The notes: generated by a model from the sequence alone, not told the origin. A DNA stretch of 19,149 nt from an uncultured Beijerinckiaceae bacterium (GCA_937863205.1 CALMGA010000038.1:1915-21063); one strand, 5' to 3'; shown: positions 1 through 7,305, counted from the first letter of the stretch. Numbers and translations: made by a program.

Positions 1-3
1 TGC

Positions 4-32
4 ATCCGATGCGGCAGGTCAGGGCATCGGAT
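4..32. repeat. 9-bp inverted repeat downstream of nirD
   Basis: The arms ATCCGATGC (4-12) and GCATCGGAT (24-32) are perfect reverse complements around an 11-nt loop. They lie about 40 bases beyond the nirD stop codon. The stem could end the nirBD transcript, but no T-run follows on the minus strand, so an intrinsic terminator is only a guess. The right arm continues into CGAAAACCG, which resembles the core of the mosaic repeat at 15631-15732, so this may be the edge of another copy of that dispersed element. Confidence 0.5.
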
Positions 33-73
33 CGAAAACCGCCGGAACGCTTCTTGCCGCCCGCAAGCGTTCA

Positions 74-502
74 CTATGGTGAACCAGCACCGTCCGTTCC
101 CGAGGTGGGATATCGGTGTGCGTCCGCCCCGACGTGCACGGGCTCGCGATGGGGAATTGCGCCAAGCGTCACCCAGATGCGACCACCCTCGTCGAGACGC
201 GCGGGGTAGACCTTGATGTCGGTGCACTCGTGCGTCAGGCCGCAGCCGGTTGCGAGGTCGAAGACGCGGTCGTGCAGCGGGCACACGATGGTGACCGGGT
301 TGGCGGCTGTGCCCCCGGTCAACCCGTCGGCCAGCGGGCCGCCGAGATGGGGGCAGTACGCCTGGGTCACGTAGATGCCGCCCTCGTGCGGGCGGAACAC
401 CGCGATTTCGCCGCCGGTCACGTGGAACGTCCGGCCCTCGCCGACCGGGATCTGGTCGAGGGTGGTGACGAGAACCTCGTCACCGACAAGCTGGCCGCTC
501 AT
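74..502 (-). CDS. nirD: Nitrite reductase small subunit, Rieske-type NirD
   Basis: Encodes 142 residues. A Rieske-type [2Fe-2S] ligand set is visible: C50-P-H52 and C74-P-L-H77, with the CPHLGGPL and CPLHDRVFD signatures. NirD is the small partner of the cytoplasmic NADH-dependent nitrite reductase that reduces nitrite to ammonium. The E. coli NirD has lost these ligands, so this is the cluster-bearing form. The ATG start overlaps the nirB stop by four bases (ATGA), the usual sign of translational coupling, and this fixes the start. An in-frame upstream extension exists but would lie inside nirB. The C-terminus carries about 25 residues beyond the Rieske fold without a recognised motif. Family assignment is strong; the nirB partnership follows from the overlap. 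Confidence 0.95.
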   Translation of the reverse strand: MSGQLVGDEVLVTTLDQIPVGEGRTFHVTGGEIAVFRPHEGGIYVTQAYCPHLGGPLADGLTGGTAANPVTIVCPLHDRVFDLATGCGLTHECTDIKVYPARLDEGGRIWVTLGAIPHREPVHVGADAHRYPTSGTDGAGSP

Positions 503-2955
503 GCGTCCTCCGCGACCGGCACGCCGGCGACCGGGATCACCGAGGCGAACTGGTTGGCCGTCTTGGGCGACTTGGCTTCCAGCCAGGGGTCGACGCAGGC
601 GTCGATCGACTTCTGCATCGCCGCATCGAGCCCGGCGCACAGACCCTCCGAGTCCTCGACCACCACCGCCTTGATCCGCTCAAGCCCGATCCGCGGCACG
701 AAGGTGTAGGTGCGCTCCTTCCACTTGGCGTTCTCGCGGTAGAACTGCATGAAACGGCTGCCCACCAGCATCGCGTCCTCCTCGCTGTCGCAGGTGACGA
801 GCAGATCACCCTTGCGGATGTGGGCACCGGCGGCACCGCCGATGTAGATTTCCCACTTGCCGCCGCCGATGGCGACGAAGCCGACGTCCTTGACGTAGGC
901 TTCCGAACAGTTGCGCGGGCAGCCGGCGGTGGCGAGCTTGAGCTTCGCCGGCGCGTCGATGCCGCGAAATCGACGCTCGATGCGGTGGGCGAAGCCCATC
1001 GAGTCGCCGAGGCCGAAGCGGCAATAGTCGATGCCGATGCAGCTCTTGCAGGTCCGGTAGCTCTTGCCCCAGGCATAGCCGGCCTTGAAACCGAGGTCGG
1101 CCCAGATGCCGGGCAGGTCGTCCTTCTTCAAGCCGACGAGGTCGACGCGCTGCCCGCCGGTCAGCTTGACAAGCGGCACGTTCCACTTCTTGGCGACTTC
1201 GCCGATGCGGATCAGCTCCTCCGGGGAGCACACGCCGCCGGGCATCTCTGGCACGACGGAGAACGTGCCGTCCTTCTGGATGTTGGCATGGACGCGGTCG
1301 TTGATGAAGCGGGCGTCGCGCTCGTCCTTGTACTCGCCTTTCCAGATCGTGATGAGCAGCGAGGCCAGCGCCGGCTTCCACGAGGCGTCCTCGCCGCCGA
1401 AGTGCGCCCAGACCGACGACACCGACTTGAGGCCGTGAGCGACGATCTCCTTCGTCAGCTCCGGCTTGCGCAGCGGGATCGTGGGTACGTAGTAGTGCAC
1501 GGAGGCGTCCTCCTCCACCTCGCCGCCGCACAGCCAGGCGACGAGGTCGGCGATCTGCTCCTTGCAGGCGCCGCAGCCCATGCCGGCCCGGGTCGAGGCC
1601 ATCACTGCCTTGGGCGTGCGGCACCCGCCTTCGACGGCGGCGGCGATGCCGCCCTTGGTGATGCCGTTGCAGTTGCACACCTGCATCTCGGCCGGCATCT
1701 CGTCGTAGGTCACCTTGGCCGAAGGTGTGCCGATGTCGAACAGCAGCGACAGGCGCTCCTCGGGCAGCGGCGCGTCGCGCTCGAAGGCCTGCATCAGGAA
1801 CGAGGCCTTGCTGAGGTCGCCCATCAGGATGCCGCCGACGAGGCGGCCGTCGCGCACGATCAGCTTCTTGTAGGTGCCGCGCTTGGCTTCCGTGAACTGC
1901 ACGACCTCGTCGCGCTCGTCGCGCGGCTCGGTGATGCCCATCGAGGCGAGGTCGACGCCGGTGACCTTGAGCTTGGTGGCGAGCTTGGTGCCGTGATAGG
2001 CGGCGTCGCGGTTGGTGTTGGTGATGTGATCGGCGAACACCTTGGCCTGGTCCCATAGCGGGGCCACCAGCCCGTACAGCTTGCCGCGGTGCTGCGCGCA
2101 TTCGCCGACCACGTAGACGTTCATGTCGTCCACCGCCTGCATGTGGTCGTTGACGACGATGGCGCGTTCCACCGTGAGCCCGGCGCGCCTCGCGATCTCG
2201 GCATTCGGCCGGATGCCGGCGGCGACGATCACGAGGTCGCAGGCGAGTTCCGATCCGTCCTTGAAGCGCAGCCCGGTGACCTTCGTATCGCCGAGCACCT
2301 CCGTGGTCATCTTGGAGGTATGGACCGCGATGGCCATGCCCTCGATCGCCTTGCGCAGGATGGCGCCGCCGGTGACGTCGAGCTGCATCTCCATCAGGTG
2401 CGGGGCGAGGTGCACGACGTGGGATTCGCAGCCGAGCACGCTCATCGAGCGCGCCGCTTCCAGCCCGAGCAGGCCGCCGCCGATGGTCACCGCCACCTTT
2501 GATGTCTTGGCGTATTCCACGATGCCGTGACAGTCGTCGAGGCCGCGGTAGCCGAAGAGGCCAGGCTTGAGGCTGCCGTCTGCCATGCGGGCACCGGTCA
2601 TCGGTGGGATAAAGGCGCGGCTGCCGGTGGCGATCAACAGCTTGTCGTAGTGCTCGCGCACGCCGCCGGCCGACACCACGACCTTGGCGAGGCAGTCAAT
2701 CGTATCCACCCTCTGCCCGGCGTGCAGGGTGATGTTGTTCTCCCTGTACCAGTCGAGGGAGTTCATCGTGATCTCCTCGGCGGTCTGGGTACCGTTGAGG
2801 ATGTTGGAGAGCAGGATGCGGTTGTAATTGCCGTAGGGTTCGTCGCCGAACATGACGATGTCGAACAGCTCCGCGCCGCCGCGCTTGAGCACCTCTTCCA
2901 CGGCGCGCGCGCCGGCCATTCCATTTCCGACGACGACGAGCTTCTGCTTGGGCAT
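499..2955 (-). CDS. nirB: Nitrite reductase [NAD(P)H] large subunit NirB
   Basis: Encodes about 818 residues, close to the family's usual length. The order is: FAD/NAD(P)H oxidoreductase region (residues 1-310, with an early GNGMAG dinucleotide motif and a second nucleotide-binding GGGLLGLEAAR near 160); a BFD-like [2Fe-2S] domain (CNCNG near 427 and GMGCGAC near 461); a nitrite/sulfite reductase ferredoxin-like half-domain; and the siroheme-4Fe4S domain with SCIGIDYC (Cys 639 and 645) and GCPRNC (Cys 679 and 683). It reduces nitrite to ammonium in six electrons with NAD(P)H in the cytoplasm. Start: the ATG at 2955 has an AGGA about ten bases upstream; a TTG codon directly before it would add one residue. 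It lies 59 bases after the small upstream gene and overlaps nirD, so the three likely form one operon. All cluster ligands expected for an active enzyme are present. Confidence 0.97.
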   Translation of the reverse strand: MPKQKLVVVGNGMAGARAVEEVLKRGGAELFDIVMFGDEPYGNYNRILLSNILNGTQTAEEITMNSLDWYRENNITLHAGQRVDTIDCLAKVVVSAGGVREHYDKLLIATGSRAFIPPMTGARMADGSLKPGLFGYRGLDDCHGIVEYAKTSKVAVTIGGGLLGLEAARSMSVLGCESHVVHLAPHLMEMQLDVTGGAILRKAIEGMAIAVHTSKMTTEVLGDTKVTGLRFKDGSELACDLVIVAAGIRPNAEIARRAGLTVERAIVVNDHMQAVDDMNVYVVGECAQHRGKLYGLVAPLWDQAKVFADHITNTNRDAAYHGTKLATKLKVTGVDLASMGITEPRDERDEVVQFTEAKRGTYKKLIVRDGRLVGGILMGDLSKASFLMQAFERDAPLPEERLSLLFDIGTPSAKVTYDEMPAEMQVCNCNGITKGGIAAAVEGGCRTPKAVMASTRAGMGCGACKEQIADLVAWLCGGEVEEDASVHYYVPTIPLRKPELTKEIVAHGLKSVSSVWAHFGGEDASWKPALASLLITIWKGEYKDERDARFINDRVHANIQKDGTFSVVPEMPGGVCSPEELIRIGEVAKKWNVPLVKLTGGQRVDLVGLKKDDLPGIWADLGFKAGYAWGKSYRTCKSCIGIDYCRFGLGDSMGFAHRIERRFRGIDAPAKLKLATAGCPRNCSEAYVKDVGFVAIGGGKWEIYIGGAAGAHIRKGDLLVTCDSEEDAMLVGSRFMQFYRENAKWKERTYTFVPRIGLERIKAVVVEDSEGLCAGLDAAMQKSIDACVDPWLEAKSPKTANQFASVIPVAGVPVAEDA

Positions 2956-3014
2956 CAATCAAATCCTGCTACGCGAAGGGGGGCGGCGCGCTCCAGCGAT
3001 CGGCCGTTCCGCGA

Positions 3015-3362
3015 TCAAATCTCAACGAAACCCAGATCCAGGACGACTTGGCCGGAGACGCCTTCGGGGGCGGCGAAGAACACGGCAAGCTTGGTGTCGG
3101 GATGCAGGTCCTCGACCACCGTCAGCGGCACATGCTCGGCCGCCTTGGCGCCGACCGGGAACAGGCGCATCGGCTTGCCGTCGCGCATCAGCGTGAGGCA
3201 GACCAGCGCATCGGACGAGTTGCCGGCGCGGAGGTAGACGAGTTGGGCTCGCTTGTCGGGCGATACCGTGTAGGCCAGGGCCGGGTCGAGCAGGGACGGC
3301 TTGTCGAGCCCGCTGCCCGAAAAGCTGAACACCCCGTTCAAAAACATCGGTATCGACTCCAT
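3015..3362 (-). CDS. Uncharacterised 115-aa protein heading the nirBD operon
   Basis: I do not recognise the family. The product has 115 residues, no signal peptide and no membrane segment. It alternates short hydrophobic stretches with glycine and proline turns (for example AVFFAAPEGV and VVLDLGFVE near the C-terminus), which suggests a small all-beta fold; that is inference. The only cysteine lies in DALVCLTLM. The ATG is preceded by GAGGAGG with about nine bases of spacing, a strong ribosome binding site, so the start is well supported. It ends 59 bases before nirB on the same strand, with no terminator seen between them, so it is probably co-transcribed. A role linked to nitrite or nitrate assimilation is suggested only by position. 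Confidence 0.75.
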   Translation of the reverse strand: MESIPMFLNGVFSFSGSGLDKPSLLDPALAYTVSPDKRAQLVYLRAGNSSDALVCLTLMRDGKPMRLFPVGAKAAEHVPLTVVEDLHPDTKLAVFFAAPEGVSGQVVLDLGFVEI

Positions 3363-3392
3363 CTCGACGCTCCTCCTCAGTGATCCGTGACG

Positions 3393-3416
3393 TGCAACAC
3401 CGTTGCCAGTGTTGCA
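3393..3416 (-). promoter_or_regulatory. 10-bp stem with GCAA tetraloop in the nirBD operon leader
   Basis: Read on the minus strand, arm TGCAACACTG pairs with arm CGGTGTTGCA (nine Watson-Crick pairs and one T-G wobble) and closes on GCAA, a GNRA-type loop. It ends 30 bases before the ATG of the first gene of the operon, just upstream of its GAGGAGG. No T-run follows, so it is not an intrinsic terminator. A second, weaker stem (TCGCCG / CGGCGA, 3466-3485) lies further upstream. The DNA dyad TGCAACAC-N8-GTGTTGCA could equally be a protein operator. Confidence 0.55.
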
Positions 3417-3943
3417 AGCGGGGTGTGCTGCCGGGCTTCGCGCCCTCGGGTTCGTGCCGCAAGCTTCGCCGTGTCGGTTCGGCGACGCCTGGGCTGGACC
3501 GGCCGCTGCGATGTCCGCTCAGCCTCAACCGTCCGGCTTCGACAACCGACATCTCCCCGCCTGCCGTCGCGACATCGGCAATGCCGGCGTTCGATCGGGC
3601 AGCCTGGACGCGCCAACGGCAGAACCATATCCGGACGATGAAACCTGGAAGGCTTGTAAACAGCGGGTCCGGAGGGGAAAGCGCATTCTTTCGGCAGAGG
3701 GCGCGGCGAGAGCTAGTTTGTTGTGCTTCTGCCTCCGGGGCAGGCAACATCCCGCCATGATGCGCGCCGCAAGATCTTGAACGCGATCTCCAAAGACGTC
3801 CTGACGGGAAACCGGCAACGCGTCGCGGCGATGATGCAAAGGTTCTCCATCGCCGCGGCAAGCGCAAGTCCTGGCTGAATTTTCGCTCTGTATCGGATCG
3901 CTCCGGAAGGGTAACACGCCGGTGGGATACAGCGGAGGTTGCC
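3417..3943. other. Gene-free divergent region between the nirBD operon and the DUF2934 gene
   Basis: About 530 bases lie between two divergent genes, and I see no credible gene here on either strand: open frames have no family resemblance, and none has a good ribosome binding site. The stretch should hold the promoters for both directions. I found no convincing sigma-54, FNR-type or ANTAR-type element by eye. It contains the weak stem at 3466-3485 and a GC-rich pair around 3434-3450. Confidence 0.5.
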
Positions 3944-4171
3944 TTGGCAGGGGATGATTGGGAGTACCAGATCCGTCATCGCGCCTACGAGCTTTGGAAT
4001 GCCGCCGGTCGCCCCGACGGCAAGCATCAGCAGTTCTGGGAAGCCGCGGAGCGGGAACTCAAGCGCATGGATGCTGCCTCCGTCAAAAACGACAGGACGG
4101 ACGGCGACGAGGCGGCCACGAACGAGGGCACGACCGGGCCGACTGCGAACGGGGCGACACGCCCTGAATAG
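3944..4171 (+). CDS. DUF2934 family small protein
   Basis: Encodes 75 residues beginning M(TTG)AGDDWEYQIRHRAYELW. Residues 8-40 carry the DUF2934 signature: an R-A-Y-E-L-W helix, then A-A-G-R-P-D-G-K, then F-W-x-x-A-E-x-E-L. Proteins with this motif are common in alphaproteobacteria and their function is unknown. The second half is low-complexity and rich in Asp, Thr, Asn and Gly, probably disordered. The TTG start is chosen because GGAGG lies five bases before it and no in-frame ATG or GTG precedes the motif. The gene stands alone on the plus strand, converging on the aminotransferase gene with about 50 bases between the stops. A weak inverted pair (AACCTC at 4172 and GAGGTT at 4203) lies in that gap. 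Confidence 0.85.
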   Translation: MAGDDWEYQIRHRAYELWNAAGRPDGKHQQFWEAAERELKRMDAASVKNDRTDGDEAATNEGTTGPTANGATRPE

Positions 4172-4222
4172 AACCTCGCTCGACGCGTTGGCGATCACCA
4201 CGGAGGTTGACCTCGTGGAGGC

Positions 4223-5140
4223 TCAATCGAAGGCGCGTGCTGCCGGTTGCGAGCGGGCGAAGGCCCAGTAAAGCTCGCGCGCCTTGGCGTACACCGGGCC
4301 CACGGCCAGCGCCCGCTCCTCGATGCGGGTGACCGGCATCAGCTTGGCGAAATTACCGGTGCTGAAGATCTCGTCGGCGTCGAGGAGGTCGCGGTAGCGC
4401 AGGGTCGTCTGCTCCACGCGGACGCCGCAGCCCTCCAGCAGCGCGATCACCCGGCGCCGGGTGATGCCGTCGAGAAAGGTGCCGTTGGCGGCCGGCGTGC
4501 GGACGACGCCATTCCTGACCATGAACAGGTTGGCGTTGGCCAATTCGGCGACATCGCCCAGCATGTCCAGCATCACGCAGTTGTTGAACCCCCGCGCGTG
4601 CGCCTCGATCAGCGCGCGGGCGCCGTTGGGGTAAAGGCAGCCGGCCTTGGCCTCCACCGGCGCGCATTCCCAGCTCGGGCGACGGAACGGCGACAGGGTG
4701 ACGGCGACGCCGGTCGGCGCCGGCATCGCGGCGAGGTAAAGGCACAGGCACCACCGCGTCGAGGCGGGATCGAAGCGCACGCCGCCGCCGGCCGCCCCGT
4801 GCTCGGGCCAATACATCGGTCGAATGTAGAGGGCGGCATCGGGCTCGAAGCGCTGCAGCCCGTCGCGGGCCAGCGCCATCCAGCGCGCGACCGGCACCAC
4901 CGGATCGAGCAGAAAGGCGCGGGCGGAGGCGTTGACCCGCTCGAAGTGCGGGCGGAGGTCGGGCGCGCAGCCCTCGAACACCCTGGCGCCGTCGAACACG
5001 GTGGTGCCGAGCCAGGCGGCATGGGTGCGCGGTCCCATGATCGGGTGATTGCCGGGATGCCACGCGCCTTCGAAGAAGGTCCAGGTCTCGACGGGTCGAG
5101 GGTCCGGCGTCCTGTCACTGGCCATCCTGTCACTCGCCAT
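4223..5140 (-). CDS. Class IV aminotransferase, branched-chain (IlvE) type
   Basis: Encodes about 305 residues. Fold-type IV PLP aminotransferase signatures are visible: VFDGARVFEG near the N-terminus, the catalytic lysine in VEAKAGCLYPN (K165 from the chosen start), ELANANLFMVRNG, and FLDGITRRRVI. The likely reaction is reversible transamination of Leu, Ile or Val with 2-oxoglutarate in the cytoplasm. Related D-amino acid aminotransferases and ADC lyases share the fold, so the substrate is not certain. The chosen ATG has GGAGG four bases upstream. A longer form from 5188 would add 16 residues, but its AGGAGG is only one base from the ATG. A third ATG lies five codons inside, because a 15-base direct repeat duplicates the start. 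It lies downstream of the MetA-type gene on the same strand with a 132-base gap, so co-transcription is possible. Confidence 0.85.
   Translation of the reverse strand: MASDRMASDRTPDPRPVETWTFFEGAWHPGNHPIMGPRTHAAWLGTTVFDGARVFEGCAPDLRPHFERVNASARAFLLDPVVPVARWMALARDGLQRFEPDAALYIRPMYWPEHGAAGGGVRFDPASTRWCLCLYLAAMPAPTGVAVTLSPFRRPSWECAPVEAKAGCLYPNGARALIEAHARGFNNCVMLDMLGDVAELANANLFMVRNGVVRTPAANGTFLDGITRRRVIALLEGCGVRVEQTTLRYRDLLDADEIFSTGNFAKLMPVTRIEERALAVGPVYAKARELYWAFARSQPAARAFD
5111..5140 (-). repeat. 15-bp tandem repeat carrying two start codons
   Basis: Read on the minus strand, ATGGCGAGTGACAGG is followed directly by ATGGCCAGTGACAGG, with one mismatch. Each unit encodes MASDR, so the aminotransferase has two in-frame ATG codons 15 bases apart. 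The repeat probably arose by local duplication. Only the first copy has a good Shine-Dalgarno sequence. Confidence 0.85.
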
Positions 5141-5272
5141 GGTGCCTCCGTGCGCGACGACTTCGGGCGGAACCGCGCCTGCGCTCATTCCTCCTCTCGA
5201 TGCTCGCGGACATCTTCGGGCAGCGCCGTACGGGCGCCGGTCCCATCCGCTCTTTCCCGATCGCGCCGGAGT

Positions 5273-6352
5273 TCAAGGCGCTTGCCTCCCGAGGTCGCGC
5301 AGCCAGTCGCCAAAAACCGCTTTGCCGAAGGCGAGGTGTCGGCCGCCGTCGGGCACGGGGTCGAGAGGTGGCAGCCGGGCGAGGCGATCGGGCGAACGGT
5401 GGCGCTTCGCGTCCTCGGCGAACCGGCGCAGGGCATCCTCCGTCGCCGCCGCGAAATAGGCGACGGGCAGGGCGGGGTAATTGTCGCTGCGGCGCGACAG
5501 GAAGCGCCCGACGTCGCGACGGTATTCGCGCCCGAGCGCGCCCGCGTCGTATTCGGGATGACCCTGGAAGAACAGGAAGCGGCTGCCCGAAGCGCCCTCG
5601 ATGTCCGGCCCTGCGATCGGGCTCACCCGCTTGGTGAAGCTGTCGACGCCGGCCGGCCCCCGCGTCAGGATCTCGTAGCCGGCCTCGATCAGGCTGCGCT
5701 CGTTCAGGTCGTTCCAGCGGGAATGGCTCACCACGACCCGTTCCGGGCCTTTGCCTGCCACACCCGGCCGAGGCGCCGAGGGAACGACCGACTCGACGGG
5801 GAAAAGGCCGAAGCATTTGGCATCGAGCGGCTGCCGCTCGACGTTGTCGAGGCGCAGCACGGCCGCATGGGCGGCGAAGCACGACCAGATCGTCGAGCGC
5901 GTGTTCGTTCGCGCCCAATCGACCATCCGCGCGAGCTGCGGCCAGACCGGTTCGTCGACGAGGCGGGCCGAGCGCGGCTCGGTGCCGCTGACGAACAGGC
6001 CGTCGAGCCGGCCGGCTGCCGGGGCGTCGGCATAGCCGGCGGCGGCAAGGTGGGCGCGGGCGGCGGCGCCACGCGCGATGGCCGGCAGGGTGAGGAAGCG
6101 CAGGTGAAGGCGGAGCGGGCCCGCGACCGCGCGCAGGAGACCGGCAACCTGCCGCTCGCCGCTGCCCAGCGCCGCATCGGGTAGCAGGTTGAGGAAACCG
6201 ATCTCGATCATCCTCCCGAGCGGGGAGGGTGCCGGCGCGACAAGCCCGGTTGCCTCGCGCAAGCCGCGCGGATCGGCCACGTCCTCCGCGCTCCGTGAGA
6301 CGGACCCTGCCAGTGCTTCCGGTTCGAAGAGCTTGGTCACAGCGACCGACAC
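5273..6352 (-). CDS. metA: Homoserine O-acyltransferase, MetA (HTS) family
   Basis: Encodes about 359 residues. It would acylate L-homoserine with succinyl- or acetyl-CoA, the first committed step of methionine synthesis, in the cytoplasm. Family marks are IEIGFLNLLPD, FVSGTEP, the nucleophile elbow WSCFAAHAA (Cys158 from this start), SHSRW, and the His-Glu pair in FFQGHPEYD (H265 and E267). These match the Cys, His and Glu used by E. coli MetA. The sequence is clearly divergent from E. coli, so acyl donor and exact role are open. Start is uncertain: the frame is open far upstream. GTG at 6352 has AGGG three bases before it; GTG at 6340 or ATG at 6211 are alternatives, the last leaving almost no N-terminal arm. 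The gene lies between the nrsF paralogue and the aminotransferase on the same strand. Confidence 0.8.
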   Translation of the reverse strand: MSVAVTKLFEPEALAGSVSRSAEDVADPRGLREATGLVAPAPSPLGRMIEIGFLNLLPDAALGSGERQVAGLLRAVAGPLRLHLRFLTLPAIARGAAARAHLAAAGYADAPAAGRLDGLFVSGTEPRSARLVDEPVWPQLARMVDWARTNTRSTIWSCFAAHAAVLRLDNVERQPLDAKCFGLFPVESVVPSAPRPGVAGKGPERVVVSHSRWNDLNERSLIEAGYEILTRGPAGVDSFTKRVSPIAGPDIEGASGSRFLFFQGHPEYDAGALGREYRRDVGRFLSRRSDNYPALPVAYFAAATEDALRRFAEDAKRHRSPDRLARLPPLDPVPDGGRHLAFGKAVFGDWLRDLGRQAP

Positions 6353-6436
6353 TAACCCTAATCCGGTCCTCTGCCGCCGCCCATCGACGTCGCAGCCCGT
6401 TCCGAGACGGGATACCGCCTTGTTCTCGGATGCAAC

Positions 6437-6475
6437 CTCCTCCGTCGGGATGGTGGAGGAGTTCCCGTCGGGAAC
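6437..6475 (-). promoter_or_regulatory. Adjacent inverted repeats upstream of metA
   Basis: Two dyads lie head to tail between the nrsF paralogue and metA. GTTCCCG-T-CGGGAAC (6461-6475) is a perfect 7+1+7 palindrome. CTCCTCC (6437-6443) and GGAGGAG (6455-6461) pair around an 11-base loop. In minus-strand RNA the second stem would bury a purine-rich GGAGGAG. They could terminate the upstream gene or regulate metA. I looked for the conserved core of a SAM-II riboswitch, known upstream of alphaproteobacterial metA genes, and did not find it. Confidence 0.35.
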
Positions 6476-6498
6476 GGGAAGGTAGCTTGCGGCTCGCC

Positions 6499-7251
6499 TC
6501 AGCTCGCGTTCAGGCCGACGGCGGCCCTGGCTGCCGCGCGACGCTTCACGCCGGCGAGGGAATGGCGCGCCGACCACAGCACCGCGCCCCCGATCTGGTT
6601 GGCCGCGACCACGATCGCCACCGCTACCGCGTGGACGACGAGGTCGTCGAGGGTGGCGTCATAGGGATGGAAGAAGTTGAGCAGCGTCGCCGCCGCCGCC
6701 GCCACGGCGAGCCCGGCGGTCGCTCCGGTCAAGGCGGGCGACAGCGAGCGGCCGTGTCGCAGCATCGCGAAGGTGACGAGCGACAGAGGGACGCTGCAAC
6801 CGGCGATGAAGGTCAGGCACAGCCGGGTTTCGCCCCAGGTGGCCTCGCGCGTTCCCGGCACCAGCCACGACCGGGCGCAACCCATTCCCGAAGCGCCGAT
6901 CCAAAGGGCGATGGCCGGCAGCGGCAGCAACGCCCAAAGCCGCGAACGGTCGGGAAGCGACAGTTCGAAGGCAGCCAAGGCCGCGAGGCCGGCGGTGAGC
7001 GTCGAGCCGGCCATGGCGAGCCACATGTCGGGAACGGCCGACAGCCGACCGGCGATCGAAGGAAGGTCGGCCTTGCACGCCAGCACCGCGGCGAAGACCA
7101 GCACCAGGGCGGACCAGCCAAGCGCCCGCAGGGCCGGGTTGCGAAGGCGCTGAATCGGCGCGAGGTCCGCCACGAGATGCTCGATCAGCTGGTCGCGCGG
7201 CGTCGGCTGCGATCCGAAAGATGGGCGGGCGTCGGTAACGTCGTCATTCAT
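6499..7251 (-). CDS. NrsF/DUF1109-type membrane anti-sigma factor, orphan copy
   Basis: Encodes 250 residues. A soluble N-terminal arm of about 40 residues is followed by six or so hydrophobic segments. The DUF1109 (NrsF) core is clear: AAFELSLPDRSRLWAL, then ALWIGASGMGCAR-WLVPG, then SLSPALTGATAGLAVAAAAATLL and FHPYDATLDDLVVH. NrsF proteins hold an ECF sigma factor at the inner membrane and release it under metal or redox stress. Cys125 and Cys145 align with the two cysteines of the second copy (14111-14791), while Cys152 and Cys59 are extra. No sigma gene adjoins this copy. The ATG at 7251 has AAAGG eight bases upstream; a GTG at 7395 would add a 48-residue extension without family resemblance. 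A GTAACC-N16-CGAA element lies about 295 bases upstream on the same strand. It may therefore be a target of the sigma factor it restrains. Confidence 0.88.
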   Translation of the reverse strand: MNDDVTDARPSFGSQPTPRDQLIEHLVADLAPIQRLRNPALRALGWSALVLVFAAVLACKADLPSIAGRLSAVPDMWLAMAGSTLTAGLAALAAFELSLPDRSRLWALLPLPAIALWIGASGMGCARSWLVPGTREATWGETRLCLTFIAGCSVPLSLVTFAMLRHGRSLSPALTGATAGLAVAAAAATLLNFFHPYDATLDDLVVHAVAVAIVVAANQIGGAVLWSARHSLAGVKRRAAARAAVGLNAS

Positions 7252-7273
7252 GCCGCGCACCTTTCTTGACCGC

Positions 7274-7305
7274 AGCGAAAGTAAACAGCAGCGAACGTAA
7301 ACAGC
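7274..7305. repeat. 16-bp tandem duplication in the nrsF leader
   Basis: AGCGAAAGTAAACAGC is followed directly by AGCGAACGTAAACAGC and then AGCG. The two units differ at one base. The duplication ends 23 bases before the nrsF ATG on the minus strand, so it could be a repeated protein site or a simple slippage product. Confidence 0.8.

Noticed and set aside
820..2058. Long open frame on the plus strand opposite nirB, rich in Asp, Ala, Val and His
   Set aside because: It mirrors the codon structure of nirB, which has complete domains and cofactor ligands; typical antisense shadow in GC-rich DNA.
3466..3485. TCGCCG/CGGCGA stem considered as an ANTAR-type antitermination hairpin
   Set aside because: The eight-base loop lacks the hexaloop pattern, and no matching second hairpin with the right spacing was seen.
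3911..3936. GTAACA-N16-CGGA just before the DUF2934 gene
   Set aside because: Both half-motifs deviate from the repeated element, and the -10 half overlaps the Shine-Dalgarno sequence, which would force a leaderless message.
4247..6184. Plus-strand open frame of about 645 codons opposite the aminotransferase and metA genes
   Set aside because: It spans two well-supported genes and their gap, has no family motif, and shows the biased composition of an antisense frame.
7235..7240. GTAACG on the plus strand inside the start of the orphan nrsF gene
   Set aside because: The sequence 16 bases downstream is GCAC, not CGAA, and no plus-strand gene follows.
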